Shown: positions 15,301-27,586, numbered from the stretch's first letter. The stretch is 64,000 bases of DNA from Helopsaltes ochotensis (GCA_013400155.1 VXBM01000777.1:124001-188000), one strand, 5' to 3'. Made by a program: numbers and translations. Notes: generated from the letters alone by a model not told the origin.

Positions 15301-15519
15301 TATTTTATTTGCAAAACTGTTCTTGCTCTGTATAATATAAATTGATTACATGAAAATAGTTGTTAAACTAAATATATGACATTTTCATTTACCAGTCAGG
15401 TAAATCAAACAGGACAATTTTGCTGTTCCTAAAAGTCTAATTCTTTTAATGAACAGGTTTCTATTTCAGATATCATTTTGGAATAAATGCACCCTAATAC
15501 ATATTCCAGGGTCTGAAGA

Positions 15520-15565
15520 CTCTTTTTTTTTTTCCTTTTTTTTCTTTTTTTTCTTTTTCTCTTCT
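15520..15565. repeat. Pure pyrimidine tract
   Basis: About 46 nt of T with scattered C on the plus strand, uninterrupted by purines. Confidence 0.9.
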
Positions 15566-15989
15566 GTCTGCTTTCATAGAACAACAAACTTATTGTATTT
15601 GTTTTTAAGTTGTATTTACTCCAGATAATTCACAGATTTCTAAAATCTTAGAAAATAAGATACACAAAAAGATATGGTTTTGTGATGCAAAAGAATACTT
15701 TCATTTGAGTCTATACAGAATTTTCTTTTCCTCTTCACAAGACTTAAACGAGTTTTATAAGAGAACATTTACCTTACACATTTAAACTACAGTGGCATTA
15801 CAGAGTGTATAACAAGACTTAGTAATCACTATCATGAAATTTTTAGTTTCTTGTCTTACATAAAAATTTGTATAATAGTTCCTACGTTGGGAAGCTTGCT
15901 TGGAGACTGTTAGTCTCCTCCTGGTCTCCAGAAGATAGACAAAGAGCTCCTGTATCACAGCACTACTCCTTTTCCTCAACCACTGGAAT

Positions 15990-16345
15990 ATACTCATGTT
16001 CCCTTCTCTTGTTCTCCGGCCGGCCTAATGGCTCTGGCTAACAGTTTCAGCAGAAAGCTTCAACCCTGTTTCAGAGCACACTTGGGCCAGATGGTGAGGG
16101 TGCTCTCCCTGTCTCCATCAATAAAGACACAAGTGGTAGCATCGCCAGCAGAACTTTGCTCTTTTTTTATATCTTAATGCTCTGCAACACAGCACTAGGG
16201 AATCCAAGGGAAAAGAAACATCTACTGAATGTCGAGGTCTAAGTTCCAGAGAGGGCACAAATTCAGACACACCAAATATGCTTTGTGTACCAAAAAGCCC
16301 CTTGCTCACTAACGAGACTCTTCAGAATTTAATGGAACCTTCTCC
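15990..16345. other. Unidentified GC-richer patch, possible old LTR
   Basis: This stretch stands out from the AT-rich intron by CpG content ('tctccggccggcc') and by an AATAAA at 16120-16125 in a context ('tccatcaataaagacacaag') like that found in LTR R regions. No TATA box at the expected distance and no recognisable family were seen, so this is only a note. Confidence 0.2.
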
Positions 16346-19043
16346 ACTGGCTTTCACACATACTGTCTCAGGGGGCCTGGCTCTTCTCCCTGGAATTTAT
16401 AACTTAGATTGTATTGATTTATTTTAAACTTTTATCTTATCAGATGGGTGAACATGTTTTATATGTTTTCAATGATTAAAACTAATTTATTTTCATCAAT
16501 GCTTTCCTTTTTTATAATTTACAAAAAATTACCAATAGCAATGACACGTGTTTTATTAAACAGGCAATATACTCTTTTTTATGACATTTCTGAGCCTCCA
16601 CCTAAAGTATGGAAATCTTTTGTACCTAAAGAATTTCAGGTTGGGAATTCCAGAGCTTCACATCACACACACTGCATAAAGAATCATTTTGGTTTTTACT
16701 GAACTGGTCACCAGGTAACCTGAACTTAATGTAAGGTGACCTTAACTTTTTAATAATACTTTTTTTCCCCTTCCTTTTCATATTCTCTTGACAATAAGCT
16801 TGTTTACTGAGAGTGGTATTCATAGATGCTGAATTTGGGAAAGAGTTCCTTTCATTAGATAGATACTGATCTAGTGAGGTGCCAATGACTAAAACATAGC
16901 TTCTTCCAGTTAACTTAATTCTGGACAAACTTCCACAGTGTCTGACTTAATACAATGCAAATCAAAGAAGTCCAGGAAGCTGCACCACAATTCTTACTTT
17001 CACAAGCTATACAGAAAAGAAGAAAGAAGTACACTTCACTTACCCCATCTTTCCCCTGTATCAATAAACAGTGAAGAAAATAGCCCAGATCAGTCTCTGT
17101 AATATCCTTATAATTGGAAGCAAACACCTGCACCTCAGCTGCCTATTAGCTTATGTCAGATAGAAAGAGGAGGAAAGGACTCTGTATTTTCTGCCTAACA
17201 CTAGTGAAGGAGGAATGAAACATAATCTTTTTGTGGAAGGAGGAGACAGAGGTATTCCCTGTCATCCATATATAAGTACTGAATAAGTTGAACAGTTTCA
17301 CATGGTAGGCCTTGCAAATAGCATCTATTTCTTTCCTATTTGTACTAAAGTTTCAAAATTTTTATTTCTAAAAAAGTAATGATTTAATAAAATCAGTGAA
17401 CTTTGGACTATTATTTTTCACTTATTTTTGGGCTTTAGCTCTTAAATGTCAAACATCGTGATTTAGTGCAGTTTTATAGAGGTGCAAATTAACAGAGCAC
17501 AGATCTCATGAAAACATGCTGAAAATACGTTTTATTTGCTCACAATACAATCAAAACTGAAGATATATTTAGATTGTGTTTAATGCCTTGCTAAGCTATG
17601 TACCTGGCTACACATGAGTTTTCCCTATTATTCATCTGAAATCACTGTAGAAAAGCCTAGTCAAGAGAATTTATGGGCTACTTTAGGCTGAAATTTGGAA
17701 AAAAATATGTGTGGTATATTCATTAATCAACGAGAGCCATTTTTACATTTTTGCTTTGTGCCAGATACTGTGATTAGATCTGTTTGGGGGAAATCTTCCA
17801 ATTCATAAGAAGACCTACTGAAAGTGCTTAAGTTCAACCAAGAGATTTCACTCACAACCTTTCATCCCACAACTTCTGGAAAGTCACAACTGTCATCAGA
17901 ATTAACTTGCATTTGTAAAAGTCCGTGTAACTGAATTTTTCTCACTAAGTAAAACAAAGTCAGAGACGTACATGTATTTAAACAGATCTAAAATGTAAAT
18001 TTCATTTCTGTCCTCAAGTCAGTCTCTGAACAGGCATTTTTCAATCTGATTTGAATCTTATATTTACTAAAAAGTGAGTATAAGGTATTTATTATATTCT
18101 GTAGTAATGCAAACAGAAAGTATAATACGAAGGAGTCCTGCAGAGAACTATTACAATGCCATGAATTTCATGAAAACTCTCTTTTGAAAGCTTGTAAGGA
18201 ATTAATTTCTTTTCATCTATATGACCACAAGTCAATAACAGAAATTTTAAAGTCAGTAACTTTGTAGATAATTGAAAATAAGTACAGATAGAGTGACTAC
18301 CAAAAATATTTTAAAAATTAATTTGGCAAAAGCAATATACATCTTATTGATTCCAGCTGATGACTGTGGTGTAAATGTATTCACAGTATATAAAACTCAT
18401 AGTACCAGTTATTAAAGACTGAAACTGGCGAGATCTACACTACAAAGAAAACACATACTTAACCGTAGATATAAATTAGTACTAAATTTCTCTATAATAA
18501 AACCTGTTAAGTGTGCAGCAATAACTTCAAACTTCACTGTTTTGCTCGATATTATCTAACTTGAAATTCTTCTACAACATGGGTTCTCTCGACCCTCAAA
18601 TTAATTAGTTTGATCTCTACTTTTATTTTTAATCTTTCTTAAACCTTCTGGCAGCAGCAAATTGCTTGTGGAGAGCACAGAATTGAATAAAACAGCTGGA
18701 CTAAACTAATGTGTTGGAGGGAGGAAAAAACCTTTGCAATTTATTAATGTATTCAAAAGACTGTTAAAAACTTTACAATTTAATTATTGGAAGATTATAG
18801 AACTGCTTCACTGCTTCTGTACTGTGTTAAATAAACTGTACGTGCAAGGAGTAATAAATGAAATTGTTAATTTCAGTGCATCCTTGGGGAATAGTAAGAG
18901 GGGGAGTTTACATTATTTAGAGCTCCAAATGGATTTGAGTTTATATACAGTAATAAATCTTAACTACATTGTTAATTAACCCTGCCTCAAGCCCCTTTTT
19001 GCCTTAGGAGTCGAAAGACACTGTGTCTGTTAGGATAACTCAC

Positions 19044-19193
19044 CATCCATGTTCTTAAAGATGCTTAGGACTGGGAGAATTTGCCGATAATAGGGCACCA
19101 AGGCCTCCCCCACCATTTCAGCTGACACCACCAGGTGCTGGATGACTTTCAGTGTGGTGCAGAGGACCTGTCGGTTACGAAGGTTCAGTGCAT
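19044..19193 (-). CDS. PACRG: PACRG internal exon (downstream of the two found)
   Basis: This 150-nt exon encodes 49 full codons, with split codons at both ends. Motifs NLRNRQVL, VVSAEMVG and VPYYRQILPVL match the armadillo/HEAT-like C-terminal half of PACRG, the part that packs against tubulin at the ciliary inner junction. The minus-strand acceptor reads TTTTTGCATCACAG and the donor is GTGAGT, starting at 19043. Entry and exit are both phase 1, so the exon joins the 28760-28931 exon without disturbing the frame and ends after ATG-GAT-G, where vertebrate PACRG continues with a G-starting codon. The exon is GC-richer than the flanking intron and free of lesions. The remaining C-terminal coding sequence (about 50 residues in vertebrate PACRG) was not found in 1-19043 and probably lies beyond the left edge. 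Confidence 0.96.
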
Positions 19194-20284
19194 CTGTGAT
19201 GCAAAAAGAACAACAGACAGAAAGCAGAATTAATTTCTAAAATGTAGAGGGAGGGGGAGGAGTTCTCTAATGGACAAATTTAATTAAACTATACTCTGTT
19301 GGGAATTGTAAGTGGGCCTTTATTAGCCCAGCTTAGAAAGATCCCAAAGATGGATTGCAGTCCCGATGCTATAAAACACTGCCTTGTCTGATTGTTATTT
19401 GTTCCCACAATTTGTGCTGACTCTTCAGTAACCCAAAGAATGCAGCTCATTATTCCCTCACACTGCCTGTATAATACTGGCGTGGTCCAAACAAATGAAA
19501 AATAAATGTTCAGTAAGTACCACTTGGGGCCAATGGAACTATACAACTGCAAGACAACCTGCAAAGGTTGACAACAGATGCATTCTAGTGCAACAATTGG
19601 TATTTGTATGTTTGTACTCATTTATTTCATGATCATTTTATTCATTCAACTGACAATTCCTACTATTCTGAGAATCACTACAATGAAGCAAATGTTTATA
19701 GAAAAAAACCCTACAAACAAACCTTGTAGGCTTTTTTCAAAAGAAAACATTCCGGGGGAAAAAAAAAAGGTTTTGTCTAGCTTAGATGTTTCTCTTAGCT
19801 TTTAATGTCATGCTTCTAATCTCATGACACTAAGACATTTCATAAAAACCTCTTGTTTCTTCTCTTTTAATTTTACTAAGAGCAAGTACTTTGCATTCTC
19901 TCTTGTAATTAAAAATGAGTCATGCTTGAAATACGTATATTTTTTCCTTGCAAAATCCATCTATTTATAAAAGCATTTCTGAAATTATGCAGCTGGATAA
20001 ATCTGTCAGCAGTTGTCAAATTTTATATGGTCTTATACACCCGTCTAATACTCCAGTGTTCTGCCCAGTTACATAGACTTCTACATCAATACACTGGGAC
20101 AGAACTGAAAAAGAAAAGCTCATATTCATTATTATGTTTTATAAACACAGAAATATATAAATATGTAAATATAACAAAGTAAAAGCATTTAGAAAAAAAT
20201 TGTAGCAAAGAACACAACAAAATTTGAGGAGGAGTTATTAGTAACGTCTTCAAGAACTGCCTCTTCAAACAGAAGTATTAGGAT

Positions 20285-20390
20285 CGAAGACATCTCTACT
20301 AATTGCAGATGTGTTGGAGCTAGGTGATTTTTAAAGTCCCCTTGCAACCCAAACCATTCTATGATTCTACAATTCTATGATTCAGTATGT
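20285..20390 (+). mobile_element. CR1 LINE, extreme 3' end
   Basis: A short 5'-truncated CR1 tail. It contains 'ccccttgcaacccaaacc' followed by the 8-bp terminal repeat typical of CR1, seen here as two near-exact 'attctatg' units with a related degenerate one. A perfect 24-bp palindrome begins just after it. Confidence 0.88.
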
Positions 20391-20396
20391 CCTCTG

Positions 20397-20420
20397 CTGG
20401 TAAAACTGCAGTTTTACCAG
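20397..20420. repeat. Perfect 24-bp palindrome
   Basis: The half-site ctggtaaaactg is followed immediately by its exact reverse complement with no spacer. It lies about 7 bp beyond the tail repeats of a CR1 3' end. Confidence 0.95.
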
Positions 20421-21464
20421 TGCACAGGAATGCCATTTCAATGGGAATGAAGCATTTTCACAAAGGAGCAATGTCAATTTTTCTATCTCTTTAAGGAAAT
20501 GCATTGTATGCCACCTGCTTCTGCTGCTTATCTCATGCCTGCTGAATGTTAAAAATCAGAGCTAGATCTCCAAACCAAAGGCAGGGCAGACTGGTTGTGT
20601 GAATGGACAGAGACAATTCTCAAAAATCAACTAATAAATAATCTCCCTTCATGCCTCCTGGTATGGTTGTGAACAACGTACTGAACCTACTGCTAGAAAA
20701 CAGGAAGCCCAAGGTGAAAAGCTACTATTACACCTCATTCAAGTTAAAGGAGTACTGCTAAATGAAAATACAGACTGAATTCCATATTTCTTATTTTCTA
20801 CCATAGTCCCTACTGTAGTCACCAGGCTGTACTTAATTTCATATTGTCTCTGAGCATAATAATGGGAGGACGGGAAGCCCAACAATGCAGCATGCTCACA
20901 TTAAGTTCCAGCAAAGAGGCTGGCTATTCCAAATTATGCTTTTGTGGATAGATGTTCTAAGGCTGCTTTAGTTAAGAGAAACACCCAGATACAATTTTAA
21001 AGATTGGGTCCAAGTCTTTGGTAGGAAAATACTCTGTTAGAGAGAAACAGGCATTATTCATTTTCATGAAAGAGTGGTTGGAAGAGCAAGTTTTGGGTTT
21101 CCAACGTATAGATTTACTCCCTACTAACTTGTCATACACATAAATAATAGCTAACTGAACTAATAGGGAAATTAGCACTAACACTGGTAATTTTCAGTAC
21201 AATAGTTGTCATGCACATAAGCATGAGTTTTTATTTTTTGAATTATTACAAATTAGTAAAATTAATTATTCATATACACACAATGAATTAAGGGATATAA
21301 AAATAAATCCTTGACAGAAATCACTGCTTCCTAATTTTTAACAAATTGTACCCACTCCCAGGAATTGTACTTCTGGGCTGCAGAAGCTGTCCCAGAGTAC
21401 AATAAACCTTATTTCTAGGTATGTCATGTCATGTAGAATATGTCATGTACGTGGAAATGGCTAG

Positions 21465-23302
21465 GAAGAACTTTTGGATGGATCCCATCTGATGTCATAG
21501 ACTTGTCTCTGTCCAAGTGGAGCAGCAGGTACCTTCCCATTTCTCTTTGGATTATGGTGGCTTCATTCTGCTTCCCATCCCTATCTCCAGCTCAGGGGTA
21601 TTCAGGGTATTCTGAGAATAACTGGTCTTAAAACTCGTGATGGAGCCAATGAATGCATTAAGTACGTCAGCCTTTTTCTCATCCTTTTTCATTATAGTTT
21701 CTCCTACAATGAGTAAAATTTGGAGATAGATTCTCCTTAGCCCTCCTTTTGCTTCTGATATAGTTATAGAAACATTTTTCTATGAGATTTTATGGCAGTA
21801 GCCAGATTAAGTTTTACTTGGGCTTTGGGACTTCTAATTTTCTCCCTGCATAACCTTACGTTCCCTGCATAGTCTTCTAGTCTTCCTGAGTGGCCTGCCC
21901 TTTCTTCCAATGGTCGTAGACTCTTTTTTATCCCCTGAATTCCAGACAAGTGTCTTTGTTCAGTCAAGCCCATCTGCTGGCTCATCTTTCAGCACATGGG
22001 GACAGTTTGCTCCTGAACCTTTAAGATTTTCTCCTTGAAGAACATCCAGCTTTCCTGGACCCCATTGCCCTTCAGGACTGCCTCCCAAGGGTCTCTGTCA
22101 AACACGCTCCTGAACAGGCCAAAGTCTGCCCTCTCTAAGTTCAAGGCAGCAGCTCTGTTGACCTGTCTCCTTACTTAAACTGAAAAGACTATCATTACAT
22201 GAACACTGTGCCCAAGACGGCCTTCAGCCTTCACATCACCCAGATGGATCTCCATCCCCGACCTCTAACAAAACATGACTGAAGGGCTTCTCTGGCACTG
22301 TCCCTCGAACAGTGACATGCTGCATCCAGGCTTATCTCTAGTGAGACCTATTTGATCCCTTTTCCCCTTCAAATCTAATTTAAAGCTCTTTCAATGAACC
22401 CTGCTACCTCCTGTGCAAAGATCCTTTTCCCCTTCTGAAACAGGTACCAGTAGGCCTCATGTCACTTAAACAGATTCACGATCCAAAAACTTCAAATCTT
22501 GCCAGTGACACCAGCCTCAGAGCCAGATAGTGGTCTGCTGGCTCTTCCTATTTCTTTCCTCATCATTCTATGCAACTGGAAGGGTAGAGGAGAGAACTAC
22601 TTTCATTCCTGATCTCTCTTAACCAGTTGTCCCACAGCCTTGAAATCTTGGTTGTCCTCAGATGTCTTGTTTGGACTCTCTCACCACATGACTAAAAAAG
22701 TAAATAATGGATAATAATCTAAGGGCCATCTGAGGGGAGCAAGCCTTCTCTTCACATCTTTAATCCCTGTGGACCCCAGGGTCCAGTCTGCATATTGAAC
22801 CTTCTGTTAGCTGATGATGGGACCCTCCTATTAAAATGACCAGTTGATTTTTTTTTTTTGGAAGCAGTTTTGATGCAAGGCCCAGGTTAACTTAACCTTT
22901 GTGAGATCTTCATGCTAGATGAACCATTATGCTTGCTGCTGTTTGGTACCACTAGCAGAGTCTTGTACCTATTGTATTAGGGCACCTGGGAAGCTGGAGC
23001 AGTCCCAGAGGAGATGCGCTTGTCATGCCAGCAAAGGAGCTTGTCACCATTGCCCCCTATGCCTTAAGTCATTCTGTTTCCCCAGGTGGAGAAAGGACAG
23101 GGAACCTGTGTGTCTACCTGTGTCTTCTCAGAGAAGACAAGGTACAATACCAGTAGTCCCTCTCTCTCACCCTCCTAATACACCTCAGCCTACCCACCTC
23201 CTCCTGGAGCTCTGTCACTAAGCTAAGGAGTTCCTCTGTCTGGGTGCACCTCCCACAGCTGTGCTCACTGCTGCCTGGTACTGGTATAAGGGTAGGGCAC
23301 AC
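21465..23302 (-). mobile_element. Large decayed CR1 LINE copy: ORF1 and N-terminal part of ORF2
   Basis: Read on the minus strand, this begins with CR1 ORF1 remains (23302-22375). There is a Cys-containing, coiled-coil-prone N-terminus with CGRCTQTEELL and LVTELQEEV, then a diverged region corresponding to the esterase-like domain of CR1 ORF1, ending GKRIFAQEVAGFIERALN and a stop at 22375. ORF2 remains run from about 22223 to 21465: RLGHSVH (end of the endonuclease domain), ADFGLFRS, PWEAVLKG, VQESWMFFKEKILK, LCREKIRSPKAQ (the linker before the reverse transcriptase), and the start of the RT region near 21480. Stops and frameshifts occur throughout. Only about 150 nt separates the ORF1 stop from the end of the endonuclease, so most of the endonuclease is missing. 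The RT core and 3' UTR are also absent. Family assignment is from recalled CR1 protein patterns. Confidence 0.88.
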
Positions 23303-24161
23303 ACTGCAGCCTGCAGGGGTATGGCTGCAGATGGATGTGGTAGAATCAAACAGACTGAGAATTTGAGCCTCAATCCCTTCAAATTGGAGAAATCAGCTTT
23401 GTGTGTTAGGAAAACACTTGTAAATATCAAAAGAAAGATCATTATAACTACAGAACTGTTGTTATTCTTAAATATTTGGACTGTACCATGCATAGCAGAC
23501 AACCAGCTCCTGGCTTGATTATATTAGGCACTTTATAAACATTCAATTAGAGGCAGTCCCTGCCCCAAAGATACACCACTTTCAAATATCTGTTTATCTT
23601 CTAAAAATCTGGTAATTATTTTCTGTGTACTACCATCACTACAGACCATTCTAGCACATGAATAAAAGGAAGAAAATATTAATGCACAATATGAAAAAAG
23701 TGCATTCCAGTACATGGGAAAATATAAGTGGCATCCAGAGGTTAACAGAAATTGAAGAAAGTACTAGTATCCTTACACAGGCGTAAAGGAGACCATTTAG
23801 GAATCTTGGTACACTACAGCTACATAGCCTAGATGAAGGAAAGATGCATAATATCCAAAGTATTCCAATTTCGAATACATTCTAGGCTCCTAGGCCTCTT
23901 GACCTAGAAGTCTGCTGTAAGACATGGATCTTCACAATAAGAGCAAAGCGCACAAGTGGCTGTCTTCTCAGTTAAAGGTACGTTTCTGCTCCCTGAAGTG
24001 TTTTGAGTGGACTTCCCTCTCTCATTGATACATATTTCTCTTTGGTCATTTAGACTACTTTAAAATTCCCTTCAGCAGTAAAAAACTCCAACCCAATAAA
24101 TTGACTCTGTTCTTGGTAGTTTTGATGTTTTCTACTTTAATGGTATAAACTAGAAGATTTT

Positions 24162-24195
24162 GCTGTAGGATTTAGGATACACTAAATCCTACAGC
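24162..24195. repeat. Perfect inverted repeat, 13-bp arms, 8-nt loop
   Basis: Arms gctgtaggattta (24162-24174) and taaatcctacagc (24183-24195) are exact complements around ggatacac. A transcript would form a stable hairpin. No U-tract or gene context suggests a terminator. Confidence 0.95.
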
Positions 24196-24791
24196 TTAAA
24201 TAATTGCTCAATCAAAGTATATAATGAAGTATTTTTTATTCAGACATACGTTATTTTGTACTGCTATAACTTTTCCAAACAAATATTTTCTGAAGTTCAT
24301 CATAACTTTCTTAACTAAAAGAAAATTTTACCATGACCTTATGCAGCTAATGTCTGATTTAAAAGCTCGGTATCTGAGATTGTTCTGTTTCTACCACTCA
24401 AATCCAAAGTAAGAGATAATTATGAAATTTTAAAACATATTTAAAACACCATAGTGCTTTTTATTAAAGCAATGAGACTTTATAAGATACCAATTCATTG
24501 ACTTCAGTGAACGTTAATTCACTGTGTTTTAAATTTCAGATACATTTTATTGGCAATTCATGTAAATTGATGTAAATTTAGTGGTTTTTTGGGTAATTTC
24601 CATTAAGAGCAGAAACTTCCCTTAAGATACATGCCACTTGTTTGCTTATAAATTTAGCTAGATGTTTACATATATAAAAAAAAGAAATAATTATTTAAAA
24701 ACATTCAAGTCTTTTCCTCGAGTAACACTTCTAACATCTCAAAGAAAAGACCCAGAAGTTATTTAACTTGTTATTTTTTTTTTCTTTTTAG

Positions 24792-25150
24792 GTGGCAGTT
24801 TGGAAAATCGTATCTCAGTCCCAGATACTGTCTATAACAGAAGCCACATCTCCCATCTGATAGATGAGATTGATAGATTCTATAAGCCAGAAAACGTGAC
24901 AGCATTTTTCACAGTACACAGTGGATCTTTTTCATGACACAACGTAGTTCCACAGAAGAGATCCAATCAGAACATTCTCTCACAGAGAGCACATTTGTAT
25001 CCTGAGCTTTACAGAATCAAATCAGTTTCCCTAAACTTCTGCCTCTTCTCTAAATACTAACTTTAGAGTTTGGTCGTTATATTAAAAGTTATGTTGATAA
25101 CTTAATTCTATTCAACTACTTTTTAAAATAAAATACACCTGTGAATCTAT
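24792..25150 (+). other. Candidate plus-strand terminal exon inside the PACRG intron (unproven)
   Basis: A long pyrimidine tract ending TTTTCTTTTTAG at 24791 is followed by an open frame of about 48 codons, ending with TGA at 24935-24937. The peptide contains VPDTVYNRSHISHLIDEIDR, with protein-like composition and few low-complexity residues. About 190 nt after the stop there is an AATAAA at 25127-25132. Acceptor, coding tail, 3' UTR and polyadenylation signal together resemble the last exon of an antisense transcript, or a relic of a gene or transposon. I do not recognise the protein. Short open frames and AATAAA are common in AT-rich DNA, so this is suggestive only. Confidence 0.25.
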
Positions 25151-25415
25151 GCTTAGAAGTACACCAATATTTTCCATTTTCTATTTAGGTCTCAACCAAA
25201 CATCAAACCCAATTTATTTTGCCTTCATATTTCTCAGTCAATTGGTAAATGAGGCAACAGTTTGAGATAATTCTTTGCCTGAAGCAGAACAAGATACATA
25301 GAGTAGGTATCCTGTGAGGTAACAAGCACTCAGGATAAAAATGCTTGAGTGTTGTGATTTAATTAATCTTGTTGATCAAGGGCTTCTTTTAAATTCACAG
25401 AGTCAGGTTTAAACA

Positions 25416-25438
25416 AGTCCTAACATGAAGTTAGGACT
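25416..25438. repeat. Perfect inverted repeat, 9-bp arms, 5-nt loop
   Basis: Arms agtcctaac and gttaggact flank atgaa. This is a short hairpin of a size that can arise by chance in 64 kb. Confidence 0.9.
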
Positions 25439-26299
25439 GTAGTTCTGAAAGTGCAATTGATTAAAGTAAAACATCTTTCTCTTAAAAAATATTGTTCAGA
25501 ATCTTCAAAATGCATAATACTTAACTACCTGTACTTACATAATAGCATTATGCTAAACTTACAGAACAGTAATGAAGGCTGTTACAAAACACAGCATTTC
25601 AATCAAGAGTGAATAAAAGCCAGAATAAGAACATAGTGTTTGGTACTTTTTAGAAGTCCAGTAAGAGCCTGATCCAAATAACAATACAGAGGTACAAAAA
25701 TTTCTTTCTGTACAACTGAAAGAATGATGTGTTACAGTGAAATGATGGGAAGGAGAAATAGAGGTAAGGCATGAAAACCTTATGCCAATTTTGTCATCAA
25801 AGACCTTTTTTTGTAAAGCCAAAGTCTAAGGCACATAAAAGGCTAAGATCCATAAGTGAAACACTGATGCTTGCAAGAAACATGATCTAGCGGAATACAG
25901 AAGAGAAAGTCTGTGGCTTTTTTCAGTTTTAGTTGTGTTTCTAAGTGTAGCATTTTACTAGATCAGCTCCTTTAAAGCTTGAATTCTATTAACATTTGGG
26001 GATCCAGTTGAATTATTTAGTATAAAGAATACTTAGAAGAGAGTCCCAAAAACCTGCTCATCAACTCTGCCAGTCTATCCATCCACAGTTTCTATCCATT
26101 TCTAGATGTACATTCCTTCCTCTGCACTAAGATACTAAAATTGAACTGAGTACCCACCCTCCTGATGAAAACAGGTCTGTTATCAATGAAATGTGATGCC
26201 ATTTACAAAAAAGTTCTGCAGAATCAAAGTAGTACTGGCATCTATACTGCAAAACTTAATATCGCATTCTAAATGTGCTCTAGATCCTTGAAGAAGAAG

Positions 26300-26682
26300 A
26301 ATGTGGACAAGAAAAACCTGATAATACAGTTTTCTTAGACTTTCAAAAGGTATTTGATAAAGTCCCTCACTGAACTGCCATGGCTTCCATAGAAACAAAA
26401 AATGACTTAGAGATAGAAACTGAGGGCAACAATAAATGATTGCAGAGGAGGAGTATCACTAGTAGGGCCATGCAGGAACCCATGCTGAAGTTCATGTTTT
26501 TCACTAAATCCATAGGTGATTTGGAAGAGATTTTACTGATGAGAACAAAGATTTCCGATGATATCAAGTTATTCCAGATGCCAAAGACAAGACCTGACTC
26601 TGAAGAACTGTAAAAGGACTTTACAGTACAGAACAACTGGGTGATAAAATTGCAGATGAAATTCATTACTAATAAATGCTAA
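26300..26682 (+). mobile_element. Decayed LINE reverse-transcriptase fragment (CR1/L2-like)
   Basis: The plus-strand translation shows LDFQKVFDKVPH at 26335-26370, the RT block with the first catalytic Asp. After in-frame stops it shows SDDIKLFQMPKTRPDSEEL near 26554-26610, corresponding to the usual A-D-D box with A changed to S, and then KLQMKFITNKC. The two RT boxes are only about 61 codons apart, much closer than in intact RT domains, so an internal deletion is likely. The copy is dead. Confidence 0.8.
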
Positions 26683-27576
26683 ATATTAATACATTTATAA
26701 ATTCAGGAAAGAATAGCTCTAACTCCAAATTTAAAAGTCAGAAATGTTAATTGCAGATTTCCCTTTCCAAACATGGATGCTGAGATTTCTCTTTATTGAA
26801 TAAGAAACACGATTTCTCCTCAGAGACAAGAGTAAAGAAGAGTAATAAGGATCTACTTCCTATGTCATTTGAAAATACTTGAAATGGCCAGTTTTGAGCA
26901 GAAGAATCTAACATAAACCTAATTGCAACCACTTGCACTGGTTGATGAAACCTGCAGGGGATATGCTTTAGTATTTGAACATCAGGACAATTTAAAAAAA
27001 AAGAAAAAAAAAAGACCTTTGCTTTCTTTAAAAGCATTTAAAGTCTATAAAAATATGCTTGTTTACTTTTACCTTTCAGTTAGTGATCTTAATAACCACA
27101 ACTGGTTCTCAAGAGCAACAGTCAGCCAGGAGGAAAATTATAATTACATTAGAGTTTTAACTTACATTCTGTAGGTGATAGAAATCATCTTACATGATTT
27201 GAAGAAATAAAATGACAACAGACCAGAAAACTATGTTTATTCCATAAAAATACTGCAGCATTTTGTGAAAGGAAGTATTTAACAGTCATTAAATATTCCT
27301 AAATATGGTGAAGATATGTGAGAAATATAACTGTACTTATAGCAATTGTTAGCAACACATTCAACTTTACATATCTAAATGCAAAAGTGACACTGATTTG
27401 ACATTAAATGGGAATTAACTATACTGTAGTCCAAGACAACATTTTACATGCAAATGAAATAAGCAATAAGAAAACAGAAATCAGTTTAATTTGGAAATTT
27501 ATTAAACATTAAAAAGGACTTGTAGGTGACACTGAGGGAGGAATGCTCTGTTCATTTCTGTAGATCTGACGCACAA

Positions 27577-27586
27577 CCCCCCCCCC
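27577..27586. repeat. C10 homopolymer
   Basis: An isolated run of ten C in AT-rich intron. Confidence 0.85.

Larger units (their letters stand above)
12370..19043 (-). other. PACRG: PACRG downstream intron, second block
   Basis: AT-rich intron sequence between the inverted CR1 end and the downstream PACRG exon. It contains a pyrimidine tract near 15520, an unidentified GC-richer patch near 16000-16340 that could be an old LTR, and a short protein-like stretch near 13610-14131. I recognise nothing else. Confidence 0.6.

Noticed and set aside
1..19043. PACRG C-terminal exon(s)
   Set aside because: Searched by eye for the minus-strand coding of the conserved C-terminus and found no convincing match; probably outside the window.
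19289..19621. 110-codon minus-strand open frame directly upstream of a PACRG exon
   Set aside because: It ends about 95 nt before the exon acceptor, is not in continuous frame with the exon, and its peptide has no PACRG similarity. It lies in intron.
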